Below are positions 1 to 7,553 of a stretch of DNA of 48,817 nucleotides, piece by piece. Position 1 is the first letter of the stretch. Each line of letters starts with the position of its first letter. Both the position numbers and the translations under genes were made by a program. The stretch is taken from contig JAGNWK010000011.1 in assembly GCA_017985985.1 (NCBI GenBank), positions 1 to 48,817 of the forward strand, given 5' to 3'. A model generated the notes under the pieces. That model saw only the letters and a list, made by a program, of their open reading frames with translations. It ran no database searches and was not told the DNA's origin. Source of the DNA: Oligoflexales bacterium (lineage in GTDB: Bacteria; Bdellovibrionota_B; Oligoflexia; Oligoflexales; Bog-1112).

Positions 1-327
1 AAGTTATTTGCATCACTTTAAGTGGTTAAATGGGAATAAATTTGACTAAAATTATGCACTAAAGTGGGTAATTACTATTTTAACTTAAAAGACAGAGGGG
101 GACAAGGGCCTGATGAGGAGGAATGACCATAAGTCTCATCTCAAGTTGTTAGAGAAAATTCCGAGGTTTATCGGGTCTAACTTTGGAGCTTCAAAGTTAG
201 CTCAGAGGTGATGACCACTGGTGAAAGAGGTCGCCCAAAAAAACTTTACCCAAGGGCATGCGTATAGCACGCAAGAATAAAGGACCACGTACCAGGAACC
301 GTGGATATCAACTTGATGAGGTTATAT
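1..327. other. Upstream region of the first lipoprotein gene
   Basis: No convincing gene is seen here. The one clear structure is a perfect 9-bp hairpin, CTAACTTTG (177-185) and CAAAGTTAG (192-200) with a six-base loop. It has no T-run after it, so it is not a typical intrinsic terminator. The left part is AT-rich and could hold a promoter, but no box pair stands out. Confidence 0.4.
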
Positions 328-2445
328 ATGTTTATATATGTTGCAAGATCCATCTCAGTTTTATCCATGTTTCTTGTTTTTTTCGGATGCAGGGCTATCA
401 GAAAAAAAGAGAACGTCTCAGGGACTAACCAGAGCCAGGTGGGTAGCTTTGGATCTGCTCCAGATTCGGCAAATTTACTAGCAAAAAAGGAAAAAACGAA
501 CTTTGCTCTCACTTACAATCAAGACGTGGATGGTCTTCCAGGATTTGAGATTAAATCAACAAGCAAAGATGAAAGCTTGAGTCTTGCAGATCTCGCAGGT
601 TATTACAAAATAAACATCTGTCCAGTTTCTACAAAAGGGCGCTGTGAAGAAACAGCACTTGGGAAAGGAGCCTTCTTTCTAGACTCAGGTTTTATCCCCT
701 TACCGATGAATAAAGATGGAAGGGATCTGCTTGCACAGATCTCTTGGTGCTCCGATGAACCTGTATGGGCTTGTCGTATAGAAAATGAGTTTCCACTCAA
801 AAATCTGAAAAAGCAAGATGCCGATCTTGTAGAATCTGCCATGAAAGTCTCACAGCTTGACTCGCAAGGTGCTGAGTCCTGTCTTCAACTGCGTCGAAAG
901 TTAACGAGCCATCGAGAAAAAACTCCTGAACTTGAGAAAGAGAACTCAGCACTCATTGCTAATATTCAGAGTGTACCTTTGAGTTTATTTTGTGATTTTA
1001 CTTATGATTTAGCTCTTCTATTGGCGGGTCAGAACCCTAATCAGGAAACGAAGAGTGATGGCTTTGGGCTTACTGGTGAAAAAATCCGTGCAATTATGTT
1101 GTTGAGAGATATCGAAAAAAAACTTCTGGATTCCATTGGTGAAAGTATGGGAAAAATAAAGAAAATATTAGAAAAAAAAGTCGAAGTAGCACAACTTGTA
1201 ACAAAAAAACTAAGAGATGAGATAGCACTCATTCGACAAGAGGTGGAGAGTCTGAGAGGTGCTAAAGGTGTAAAAGCTGATAGAATTGCGGTTCTCACCG
1301 CAGATTTGGAAGAAAAAGAGGGGAAACTTATACTTTTGTCTAAAGAAGAAGATAAGTTGAGACCGACTGAATGGGCCAATACTGTCATATCGTTTCAAGA
1401 ATGGCGTGAGAGGATCGATGGAACTGTTCCGGAAGAAGGGAAAATAGTCGATTATTCTAAAATAATAGAGGTAATGCAAAGGGGTGTAGAAAAAGATCAA
1501 ACAAGACTCCTTAGGAACTATCTAAGAATCATGAAACACATTGAAGATTTGGTACGTAGCGAAAAAGAGGTGAACTTAAAGCCGTTAGTGGATGCTTTAG
1601 AAGATGGTAGAGGTAAAGGTGATATCCCTGATGCTATGAGAGGGTTTGTGTCAGCACTAGAAGAGATTGAGAAGAATAAAGGCAATGAGGTATCGGCAAG
1701 AGCAGCTCTGGATTCAAGCGAGTCCGATGAGAGACTAGAGTTAGAAGCTATATTCAGACAAAAGGAGAGAGATCTGCAAGCCAGAGAAAAACTGGTCAGA
1801 GATGTAGAACGAGGTAGAGATGCTTTACAAACAGAGGAAGCAAGAGAGTTTGCACGAATAACTTATCAAGCAGGAACAACTGATCCACGCGTCGTAGCAC
1901 AAAGAGAAGCTGACGAAATAGAACGTCTTCAAAGGATATACAAGCTGTTAGTTAAAAGAATGGTTGGATTAGATTTAGATGAAAAAATAAGTAATAGGGA
2001 TAAAATTAGCTACCTAGAAAGTACTATTTCCACACTCAAACAAGCAGCAGAGGAAGCTGCTGATGCAGCAAAGCAAGCTGCTGATGCAGCAAAGCAAGCT
2101 GCCTTAAAAGCGGGCCGACGGGAAGCACTCCAGAGGGTGCGGGATAAGAGGAGGACGCCGCCCTCACAAGCAGAAGGAGAGAATAAGGCAGCCCTTTCTC
2201 GGCAAGCAGCACAAGCCGTAGCGGGCGTGGCCAGAAAGGAAGAGTTTGAACGGCAATTGCGAGGAGCCACACGTCCACTACCCCCAGGAGGTCCCTCAAG
2301 ACCATTTGTAGGTGTAGGTCCGGGGGTGGTACCTCCTGGTTGGTCTCTCGAGGAGTGGGACCTTGCGATGAGGGGGGTTCGTCCGGGCGTTGTGGGTAGT
2401 CGAGTAGCGGCGGTGCGGGGGCGGATGCAGCGGGGGGGGGGGTGA
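328..2445 (+). CDS. Large coiled-coil probable lipoprotein, 3' end out of frame
   Basis: Not recognised as a named family. From ATG 328 (GATGAGG seven bases upstream) it has 705 residues; GTG 301 is the alternative start but would put an Asp in the signal n-region. A short hydrophobic stretch ends in F-F-G-C about residue 21, a loose lipobox, so outer-membrane or periplasmic anchoring is likely. The middle, about residues 250-620, is Lys/Glu-rich heptad-like sequence, including two 21-bp repeats of Ala-Ala-Asp-Ala-Ala-Lys-Gln around 2056-2097. The last 110 residues change to GC-rich, Arg/Gly/Pro-rich, low-complexity sequence and stop right after an 11-G tract. A 50-codon frame continues past that stop. 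The protein at 42364-44421 has the same plan (lipoprotein signal, then long coiled coil). Confidence 0.75.
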   Translation: MFIYVARSISVLSMFLVFFGCRAIRKKENVSGTNQSQVGSFGSAPDSANLLAKKEKTNFALTYNQDVDGLPGFEIKSTSKDESLSLADLAGYYKINICPVSTKGRCEETALGKGAFFLDSGFIPLPMNKDGRDLLAQISWCSDEPVWACRIENEFPLKNLKKQDADLVESAMKVSQLDSQGAESCLQLRRKLTSHREKTPELEKENSALIANIQSVPLSLFCDFTYDLALLLAGQNPNQETKSDGFGLTGEKIRAIMLLRDIEKKLLDSIGESMGKIKKILEKKVEVAQLVTKKLRDEIALIRQEVESLRGAKGVKADRIAVLTADLEEKEGKLILLSKEEDKLRPTEWANTVISFQEWRERIDGTVPEEGKIVDYSKIIEVMQRGVEKDQTRLLRNYLRIMKHIEDLVRSEKEVNLKPLVDALEDGRGKGDIPDAMRGFVSALEEIEKNKGNEVSARAALDSSESDERLELEAIFRQKERDLQAREKLVRDVERGRDALQTEEAREFARITYQAGTTDPRVVAQREADEIERLQRIYKLLVKRMVGLDLDEKISNRDKISYLESTISTLKQAAEEAADAAKQAADAAKQAALKAGRREALQRVRDKRRTPPSQAEGENKAALSRQAAQAVAGVARKEEFERQLRGATRPLPPGGPSRPFVGVGPGVVPPGWSLEEWDLAMRGVRPGVVGSRVAAVRGRMQRGGG

Positions 2446-2594
2446 GTCTTGCGGAAGAAGAGGACTTTTTTGAAAGTATGTCCTCACAAGTAGATGCTAT
2501 TTTGGCAGTCGATGAACAAAGGGATGAGGCTATGAAACAATTCGAACAAGCCTTAGGAGTTCGACTACTATCTGCAGCCAAACAAGAGAAATAG
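2432..2594 (+). other. Poly-G tract and displaced 3' coding tail
   Basis: Bases 2432-2442 are eleven consecutive G, and the stop TGA (2443-2445) follows directly. One more G would keep the upstream frame open through GTG-AGT-CTT to TAG at 2592-2594, adding a 50-residue acidic tail (starts VSLAEEEDFFESM, ends LLSAAKQEK). The same displaced frame just before the tract reads SSSGGAGADAAGGG, a more natural linker than the annotated Arg-rich end; it is closed further upstream by TAG at 2397. The tail therefore looks like real coding sequence separated by a slipped homopolymer. Phase variation, programmed slippage and a sequencing error all fit. Confidence 0.7.
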
Positions 2595-2675
2595 CAATTT
2601 CAGGCACTGGGCTAGCGCCATGAATCTTATTGAAAATAAAGAATAACTGATGTTACGCATCTCCAAGATGTGTCT

Positions 2676-2765
2676 GTCATCCCGAGCGAGTGAAGCGAGT
2701 CGAGGGATCTCAGTTGCCCGATACCATTCGAGATCCCTCGACTCGCTTCACTCGCTCGGGATGAC
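2676..2765. repeat. Perfect 36-bp inverted repeat
   Basis: Arms 2676-2711 and 2730-2765 are exact reverse complements around an 18-base loop (2712-2729). The arm begins GTCATCCCGAGCGAGTGAAG and ends GAGGGATCTC, and the arm itself contains the smaller mirror motif GAGCGAGTGAAGCGAGTC. It lies between the coiled-coil gene and the biotin operon. The form is that of a mobile palindromic intergenic element. There is no T-run that would make it a classic terminator. Confidence 0.85.
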
Positions 2766-2869
2766 GGTGGTTTGTAAAGTTTGGGATGGTATTGGTTTTA
2801 GATTTAAAGGCAGCTCTGCGTAACGTTAGAGAATAAATCTGGCACAGAAGGGTTCAGAGGAGAACTTCC

Positions 2870-2944
2870 ATGCTGGACCGTTGCTGCCCAGAGGCGGCTG
2901 ACCTGAGATACCGCCCCTCGTTTGATTTCTCTGTCCACTCATGA
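2870..2944 (+). CDS. Possible 24-residue leader peptide upstream of bioB
   Basis: ATG 2870 has a good Shine-Dalgarno sequence (AGAGGAG, 2856-2862) and opens a 24-codon frame ending in TGA (2942-2944). The peptide starts MLDRCCPEAADLRY. Its codons 8-17 overlap a GC-rich hairpin, GAGGCGG (2891-2897) pairing with CCGCCCCTC (2911-2919). bioB starts 72 bases further on. A translated leader whose ribosome crosses a hairpin could couple to operon expression, but there are no biotin-related or amino-acid-rich control codons. It may be a chance frame; I list it because of the ribosome site. Confidence 0.3.
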   Translation: MLDRCCPEAADLRYRPSFDFSVHS

Positions 2945-3016
2945 TAAGGCCTTCCATTGAGGCTCTAGCCCTAGATCAAACTCAAGATCAGTTCCTAATC
3001 TGGATGAAGAATACCT

Positions 3017-4153
3017 ATGACTCAGTCACGCCATCATTGGACCCTCTTTGAAATACAGGCTGTCTATAAAAAACCTTTCCTTGAGCTAGTTTTTGAGGCA
3101 GCGAAGGTTCACCGCCAGCATTTTAATCCTAGAGAAGTTCAAGTCAGCCGGCTTGTTTCGATCAAGACAGGGGGCTGTCCCGAAGACTGTGGGTATTGTC
3201 CACAGGCGGCGCGTTACAACACCGGCGTGGGGCGAAGCCCACTTATGCAGGTGGACGAGGTGCTAGAAATCGCCAAGGAGGCAAAAGCCCAGAAGGCCTC
3301 GCGTCTCTGTTTGGGGGCCGCCTGGCGTGAAGTGAAAGACAATGCTCAGTTTGACCGTGTTCTTGAGATGGTGAAGGAAGTCAACGCGATGGGGTTGGAA
3401 GTTTGCTGCACCCTTGGGATGCTGACTGCAGATCAGGCTCAGCGTCTTAAAGCAGCAGGACTTTATGCGTATAATCACAATCTCGATACAAGTTCAGAAC
3501 ATTATTCGAAGGTGATCAGCACACGCAGCTATGATGAACGCCTAAAAACACTCGAAAATGTCCGTCAGGCTGGGATCACCGTCTGTTGTGGGGGCATTCT
3601 TGGACTGGGGGAATCCATCGACGACAGACTGCAGCTACTGCTGACTCTGTCCCAGCTGCCAGAGCACCCCGAATCTGTGCCTATTAACACCCTCGTGAAA
3701 GTTACAGGAACCCCTCTTGGGAACTCTAAGAAGAAGTTAGATGATGAGTTAGCAGAGACATCTGCTTCGGCTTCAGATGTTCATACAGAAGAGCCCCAAG
3801 ACGATGATGTCTCTATTTGGGATCTGGTGCGTATGATCGCGACTGCTCGCATCGTCCTTCCTAAATCGCATGTTCGTCTGTCAGCTGGTCGGGTGCAGAG
3901 ATCTTGGCAAGACCAGTCTCTCTGCTTCATGGCAGGGGCCAATTCTATTTTCATAGGTGACAAACTTCTCACGACTCCGAACAACAGTCGTGATGAAGAT
4001 ATGGAGATGTTCGACCTGCTTGGACTGGTTCCCTCTTCTTCTGTCGTGGCGAAAGAACAGGTCAAAGAGACTGTCGACAAAAAAGAAGAGCCTACGAAAT
4101 CAGCGCCGCTTCGATCCAAGAAGAAAAACGAAGCAGAACTTGTCCTCCACTGA
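3017..4153 (+). CDS. bioB: Biotin synthase
   Basis: Radical-SAM enzyme that inserts sulfur into dethiobiotin, the last step of biotin synthesis. The radical 4Fe-4S motif is Cys54-x3-Cys58-x2-Cys61. Other family residues are present: Cys98 (RLCLGAAW), Cys130/131, Asn153 to Asp157 (NHNLD), Cys190/191 ([11 protein letters not shown]) and Arg287 in VRLSAGR, ligands and neighbours of the 2Fe-2S cluster. At 378 residues it is about 30 longer than usual. Residues 237-264 form an acidic Lys/Ser/Asp-rich insertion between GTPLGN and the [13 protein letters not shown] helix, and there is a Lys-rich tail after about residue 336. The ATG has only a weak ribosome site. It is the first of six tightly packed genes; bioF starts four bases after its stop. 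Confidence 0.97.
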   Translation: MTQSRHHWTLFEIQAVYKKPFLELVFEAAKVHRQHFNPREVQVSRLVSIKTGGCPEDCGYCPQAARYNTGVGRSPLMQVDEVLEIAKEAKAQKASRLCLGAAWREVKDNAQFDRVLEMVKEVNAMGLEVCCTLGMLTADQAQRLKAAGLYAYNHNLDTSSEHYSKVISTRSYDERLKTLENVRQAGITVCCGGILGLGESIDDRLQLLLTLSQLPEHPESVPINTLVKVTGTPLGNSKKKLDDELAETSASASDVHTEEPQDDDVSIWDLVRMIATARIVLPKSHVRLSAGRVQRSWQDQSLCFMAGANSIFIGDKLLTTPNNSRDEDMEMFDLLGLVPSSSVVAKEQVKETVDKKEEPTKSAPLRSKKKNEAELVLH

Positions 4154-4157
4154 ATCG

Positions 4158-5360
4158 ATGCTGGGAATCAGCCCACAGCCTTTGTTTTATGAACGTCTTG
4201 CGGAGGAGCTTTCGCGGAAGGTGTCACAGGGAGCCCTGTTACGCAATTTAGATCTAAAAGATTTTCGCGTTGATTTTTGCTCGAATGACTACCTGGGCTA
4301 TGCTCGATCCCCTCTTTTAGAAGCAAATATACTAGCCCGTCTCGAACACTCTCCCCTCAGTCGATGTCGGCTTGTCGGAGCGACGGGTTCTCGTCTTTTG
4401 ACGGGTAACGATCCCCAGGCATTGGCTTTGGAGCAAGAGTTAGCTTCTTTCTTTGGCTTTGAAAAAGCTCTGCTCTTTAATTCTGGATACAATCTCAATC
4501 TTGGTCTGCTTGCCACGATCCCCCAACGAGGGGACTGTCTGCTCATAGACGCTAATATCCATGCCTCTTTTCGTGCAGGCGCTCAGCTGTCGAAAGCCAG
4601 TAGTTATTTTTTTCGCCATAACGACTTAAAACATCTCGAAGACAAACTTGGTCGACTGAGTTCGGCTCAGGTCTTTGTCGTGGTCGAGTCGCTGTACTCT
4701 ATGGATGGAGACATTGCTCCGCTGCTTGAGATTTCAAAACTCTGTGAGCGATATAGGGCACATTTGATTGTCGATGAGGCACATGCGGTTGGGACCTTGG
4801 GGCAGGCACGCAGAGGCCTCGTTTACGAACTTGGCTTACAGGATAAAGTTCTGGCCTTGAACGTTACGTTTGGCAAGGCTCTAGGCTGTCACGGAGCCTG
4901 TCTTTTAGCGAGAGGGCCTTTGATTCCTTACATGATCAACTTCTGCCAAGCTCTGATCTATACCACGGCTTTACCTCCTTCTTCTTGGATCTCAGCACAG
5001 GAAAGTTTTCGTTTGCTTCAGGAGGATGCAAATTCCCATCAGCAGCTTAGCGACAATATTCAATTCTTTCATAAAGAGCTCCGTGCTCATGGAATTCGGG
5101 CATTTTTCGATCAGCAAAGCCCTATTTATGCATTTGTGTTTGGGGACGGAGATCAGAATCAAAGCTCTCTCATGGCTTTGCAAGAGTGTGCTGCTCTTAT
5201 GAAGCAAAATGGTCTTGGGGTACTCCCCATCTACTCTCCTAGCGTGAAGAGAGGGACGGAGAGGCTGCGAGTGTGTCTTCATTCCTTTAATACCAAAGAA
5301 GAGATACAAGAACTTATCAAAGGACTGCTTCCATTTGAAAAATTTTGGAAAAAATATTGA
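4158..5360 (+). CDS. bioF: 8-amino-7-oxononanoate synthase
   Basis: PLP enzyme joining pimeloyl thioester and L-alanine to give 8-amino-7-oxononanoate. The start ATG 4158 lies four bases after bioB and yields 400 residues, near the family's usual length of about 385. Hallmarks seen are CSNDYLGYARSP near the N-terminus, GSRLLTGN, the PLP-contacting DEAHAVGTLG, and the Schiff-base lysine in TFGKALGCHG (usual form is GTLGKAFG). The reading frame is open further upstream inside bioB, but that stretch is not family-like. It is transcribed with bioB. A short hairpin repeat follows the stop. Confidence 0.96.
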   Translation: MLGISPQPLFYERLAEELSRKVSQGALLRNLDLKDFRVDFCSNDYLGYARSPLLEANILARLEHSPLSRCRLVGATGSRLLTGNDPQALALEQELASFFGFEKALLFNSGYNLNLGLLATIPQRGDCLLIDANIHASFRAGAQLSKASSYFFRHNDLKHLEDKLGRLSSAQVFVVVESLYSMDGDIAPLLEISKLCERYRAHLIVDEAHAVGTLGQARRGLVYELGLQDKVLALNVTFGKALGCHGACLLARGPLIPYMINFCQALIYTTALPPSSWISAQESFRLLQEDANSHQQLSDNIQFFHKELRAHGIRAFFDQQSPIYAFVFGDGDQNQSSLMALQECAALMKQNGLGVLPIYSPSVKRGTERLRVCLHSFNTKEEIQELIKGLLPFEKFWKKY

Positions 5361-5368
5361 AGATTCTT

Positions 5369-5395
5369 CTAAAGAGGGCGTTCCCCCCTCTTTAG
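5369..5395. repeat. AAAGAGGG-type hairpin between bioF and bioD
   Basis: Perfect 10-bp stem CTAAAGAGGG (5369-5378) and CCCTCTTTAG (5386-5395) with loop CGTTCCC, nine bases after the bioF stop. Copies with the same loop occur at 16528-16554 and 17834-17862, and a related hairpin at 33103-33129, each within about ten bases of a stop codon. Inside this operon it might attenuate or process the mRNA. A degenerate C-run (GATTCTCCCCCC) follows, as at the 16.5-kb copy. Confidence 0.8.
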
Positions 5396-5419
5396 GATTC
5401 TCCCCCCTCTTGTCTGGTG

Positions 5420-5473
5420 GGGAGGGGAGTGTGAGGGGAGCGACTTCTAGTAGGGAGGGGAGTGTGAGGGGAG
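5420..5473 (+). repeat. 33-base-spaced direct repeat at the bioD start
   Basis: A 21-base sequence beginning GGGAGGGGAGTGTGAGGG occurs at 5420-5440 and again at 5453-5473, offset by 33 bases (a whole number of codons). Each copy holds a GGGAGGGGA ribosome site just before an in-frame GTG (5431 and 5464). The following TGAGGGGAGGGAACGGCCC (5465-5483) recurs inverted at 48364-48382 upstream of sthA. Confidence 0.7.
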
Positions 5474-6114
5474 GGAACGGCCCCTCACAAAAAAAAATAT
5501 TTATTACGGGCATTAGCACGGGAGTCGGGAAAACCATCGTTTCGGCTATTCTGACCGAGGCTTTGGAAGCCGATTATTGGAAGCCCATTCAATGTGGGGA
5601 TCTCGATAGTTCGGACAGTCAAACAGTCCGCTCATTGACGTCAGATAAGTCTCATATTTTTGAGGAAGCCTTCCGTTTGGAGCTTCCCCAGAGTCCACAT
5701 TGGGCCGCCAAGGCAGAAGGTCTATCGCTTGAACTCGATGCATTCTCTCTACCGAAGACAGATCGGCCACTCGTCATAGAAGGGGCGGGAGGAGTCTTGG
5801 CTCCATTGAACGAAAAAGAAAACATTATAGATCTTGCCGGACGGTGGCAGATTCCTAGTTTGATCGTAGTTACGCCCTATCTGGGTTGCCTCAATCACAG
5901 CTGTCTCACTTTAGAGGCTCTGGAGAAAAGGGGCATTCCTTTTTTGGGTTTTGTCCTTAACTGGGAATTTCCTGCTGAAATCAAGAGTTTTCTTCAGTAT
6001 AAGGGGCCCGTGCTCTGTGAGATCCCTCGTATAGAGAATCTGGACCGCTCGACTGTGTCTAAATTAGCCGCTGCACGCAGACAAAGTTTACGGGAGAAAT
6101 TATCTTGGATTTGA
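5464..6114 (+). CDS. bioD: Dethiobiotin synthetase
   Basis: ATP-dependent ligase that closes the ureido ring of diaminopelargonic acid with CO2. Seen are the P-loop GISTGVGKT, the substrate lysine in YWKPIQCGDLDSSD, and VIEGAGGVLAPLN. GTG 5464 with an adjacent GGGAGGGGA ribosome site gives 216 residues, matching the usual length of about 225. An ATG at 5335 inside bioF would add 43 residues made wholly of intergenic repeat sequence, so I prefer the GTG; a second GTG with its own ribosome site is 33 bases upstream. The 3' end overlaps the bioA start by ten bases, implying translational coupling. Confidence 0.93.
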   Translation: MRGGNGPSQKKIFITGISTGVGKTIVSAILTEALEADYWKPIQCGDLDSSDSQTVRSLTSDKSHIFEEAFRLELPQSPHWAAKAEGLSLELDAFSLPKTDRPLVIEGAGGVLAPLNEKENIIDLAGRWQIPSLIVVTPYLGCLNHSCLTLEALEKRGIPFLGFVLNWEFPAEIKSFLQYKGPVLCEIPRIENLDRSTVSKLAAARRQSLREKLSWI

Positions 6115-7553
6115 ATTCTAAACCAATGTTGCGCAAGAGATCACCTGACCGCCTAACGGCCTCGTCCCTCGGCCTTCGGCGTGGTGATGACAAGGATGAC
6201 AAGCTCCGTCATCACCACGCCGAAGTGGAACGAAGGCGGTCAGGTGATCTCTTGGATAGCATCAACGCTAAAGATCGCCAATATCTTTGGCACCCCTTTA
6301 CTCAGCATAAGCAAGAGCATGTCCCTCTCGTGATTGAAAAAGCAGAAGGGGCCTATCTCTACACGGCAGATGGTCGGAAGTTGTTTGATGGTATTTCCTC
6401 TTGGTGGGCGAATCTTCATGGCCACTGTCATCCGAAGATCATCGAAGCTGTCAACGCGCAGTTTAAGCGTATCGATCATGTGATGTTTGCTGGTTTCACC
6501 CATGAGCCAGCTGTAAATTTAGCGGAATCTTTGCTAAACATTCTTCCCAGTTCTATGGGGAAGATCTTTTACTCAGACAACGGCTCCACAGCCGTTGAGA
6601 CAGCTCTTAAAATCTCTCTGCAGTATGGGGCCAACAGGGGGCAGGCAAGGAAGAAGTTTATAGCCTTCCGTAACGCTTATCATGGCGACACATTTGGGGC
6701 TATGTCTGTCAGTGAGAGGGGGGCCTTCACCGAGCCGTTCCATGGACACCTTTGCCCAGAAGTGCGCTGGATTTCTCCTCCTCTTTTGACACAGGTTAGG
6801 GGCCTGTCCTATGCTCAACTTAAGACCCTTCTTGAGCAAGAGGGAGATGATCTCGTTGCTTTTATTTATGAACCCCTCATCCAGGGAGCAGCTGGTATGC
6901 TGGTCCAGGATGCTGGCGAGTTAGACAGTCTCTTGGGTTTGGCAAAAAAATACGGTGTACTCTGTATCGCTGATGAAGTGATGACAGGATTTGGGCGCAG
7001 CGGACGACTGTTTGCCTCCGATTATATGGAGAATAAACCCGATCTAGTCTGTCTCTCCAAGGGACTGACAGGAGGGGTGATGCCTCTGGGGGTGACAGCT
7101 TGTAGCAGTGCCATCTTTGAAGAGTTCCTCTCACCAGACCCGAAGAAGACTCTGTATCATGGGCATACTTTTACAGCTAATCCCCTAGGTTGTGCTGCCG
7201 CGCTCGCTAGTTTAGAACTTTTACAAAGTTCAGAATGCCAAGAGAATCGCAGAAGTATTCAAAGGGCTCATGAAGCTTTTGTTGAGAAGATCAAGGGTTC
7301 CTCGTCACACGAGTGTTTTCAAGATATAAGGCAGATAGGCACTCTCCTGGCTCTTGAGTTTAAAACACAAAAGGGTTCAGGGTACTTTAACGAGCTGAAA
7401 GACAAAATGTACACATTTTTTATCAGCAGGGGGCTCCTCCTTCGTCCCCTCGGAAATGTTTTGTACGTGTTACCACCGTACTGCAGTACGGATGAAGATA
7501 TGGAGATGGTTTATGAAAACATCCTCGAGTTTACAAAACAGCTGCAAGAGTGA
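6105..7553 (+). CDS. bioA: Adenosylmethionine-8-amino-7-oxononanoate aminotransferase, with in-frame palindrome
   Basis: PLP aminotransferase making 7,8-diaminopelargonate. Seen are WHPFTQ, GISSWWANLHGH, HVMFAGFTHEPA, the PLP-site IADEVMTGFGRSG and the Schiff-base lysine in LSKGLTGG. From TTG 6105 (GGGAG eight bases upstream, overlapping bioD) it has 482 residues, about 50 more than usual. The excess is residues 11-49, encoded by a palindromic repeat at 6135-6253 that reads through without a stop. A start at TTG 6252, just after the repeat, would give a normal 433 residues and has AGGTGA from the repeat as a possible ribosome site. Either the element is translated or it has shifted the start. 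Confidence 0.95.
   Translation: MDLNSKPMLRKRSPDRLTASSLGLRRGDDKDDKLRHHHAEVERRRSGDLLDSINAKDRQYLWHPFTQHKQEHVPLVIEKAEGAYLYTADGRKLFDGISSWWANLHGHCHPKIIEAVNAQFKRIDHVMFAGFTHEPAVNLAESLLNILPSSMGKIFYSDNGSTAVETALKISLQYGANRGQARKKFIAFRNAYHGDTFGAMSVSERGAFTEPFHGHLCPEVRWISPPLLTQVRGLSYAQLKTLLEQEGDDLVAFIYEPLIQGAAGMLVQDAGELDSLLGLAKKYGVLCIADEVMTGFGRSGRLFASDYMENKPDLVCLSKGLTGGVMPLGVTACSSAIFEEFLSPDPKKTLYHGHTFTANPLGCAAALASLELLQSSECQENRRSIQRAHEAFVEKIKGSSSHECFQDIRQIGTLLALEFKTQKGSGYFNELKDKMYTFFISRGLLLRPLGNVLYVLPPYCSTDEDMEMVYENILEFTKQLQE
6135..6253. repeat. Palindromic element inside the 5' end of bioA
   Basis: Outer arms 6135-6154 and 6234-6253 are a perfect 20-bp inverted repeat (AAGAGATCACCTGACCGCCT and its complement). 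Inner arms 6175-6191 and 6208-6224 are a perfect 17-bp inverted repeat (TTCGGCGTGGTGATGAC and its complement). The middle of the left arm (AACGGCCTCGTCCCTCGGCC) is missing on the right. A second copy of one arm lies at 17950-17996 upstream of the BCCT gene. The bioA frame stays open across the element. It recalls Rickettsia palindromic elements, which sit in frame inside proteins, though no sequence relationship is claimed. Confidence 0.88.

Noticed and set aside
2036..2581. 181-codon minus-strand frame over the coiled-coil gene
   Set aside because: It mirrors the low-complexity coding strand (Ala/Gln repeats giving Leu/Pro), with no ribosome site.
2772..2802. TTGTAAAGT and GGTTTTAGA as a possible BirA operator
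   Set aside because: Both halves have two or more mismatches to the known operator and the 13-base spacing is short.
2880..2960. CTGAGATACC resembling a TPP riboswitch core upstream of bioB
   Set aside because: The flanking helices and the downstream CAGCG(T)AGGGAA element of the thi-box are missing, and biotin genes are not TPP targets.
5335..5463. 43-residue N-terminal extension of BioD
   Set aside because: It consists of the AAAGAGGG hairpin and direct repeats; the family begins just after GTG 5464.
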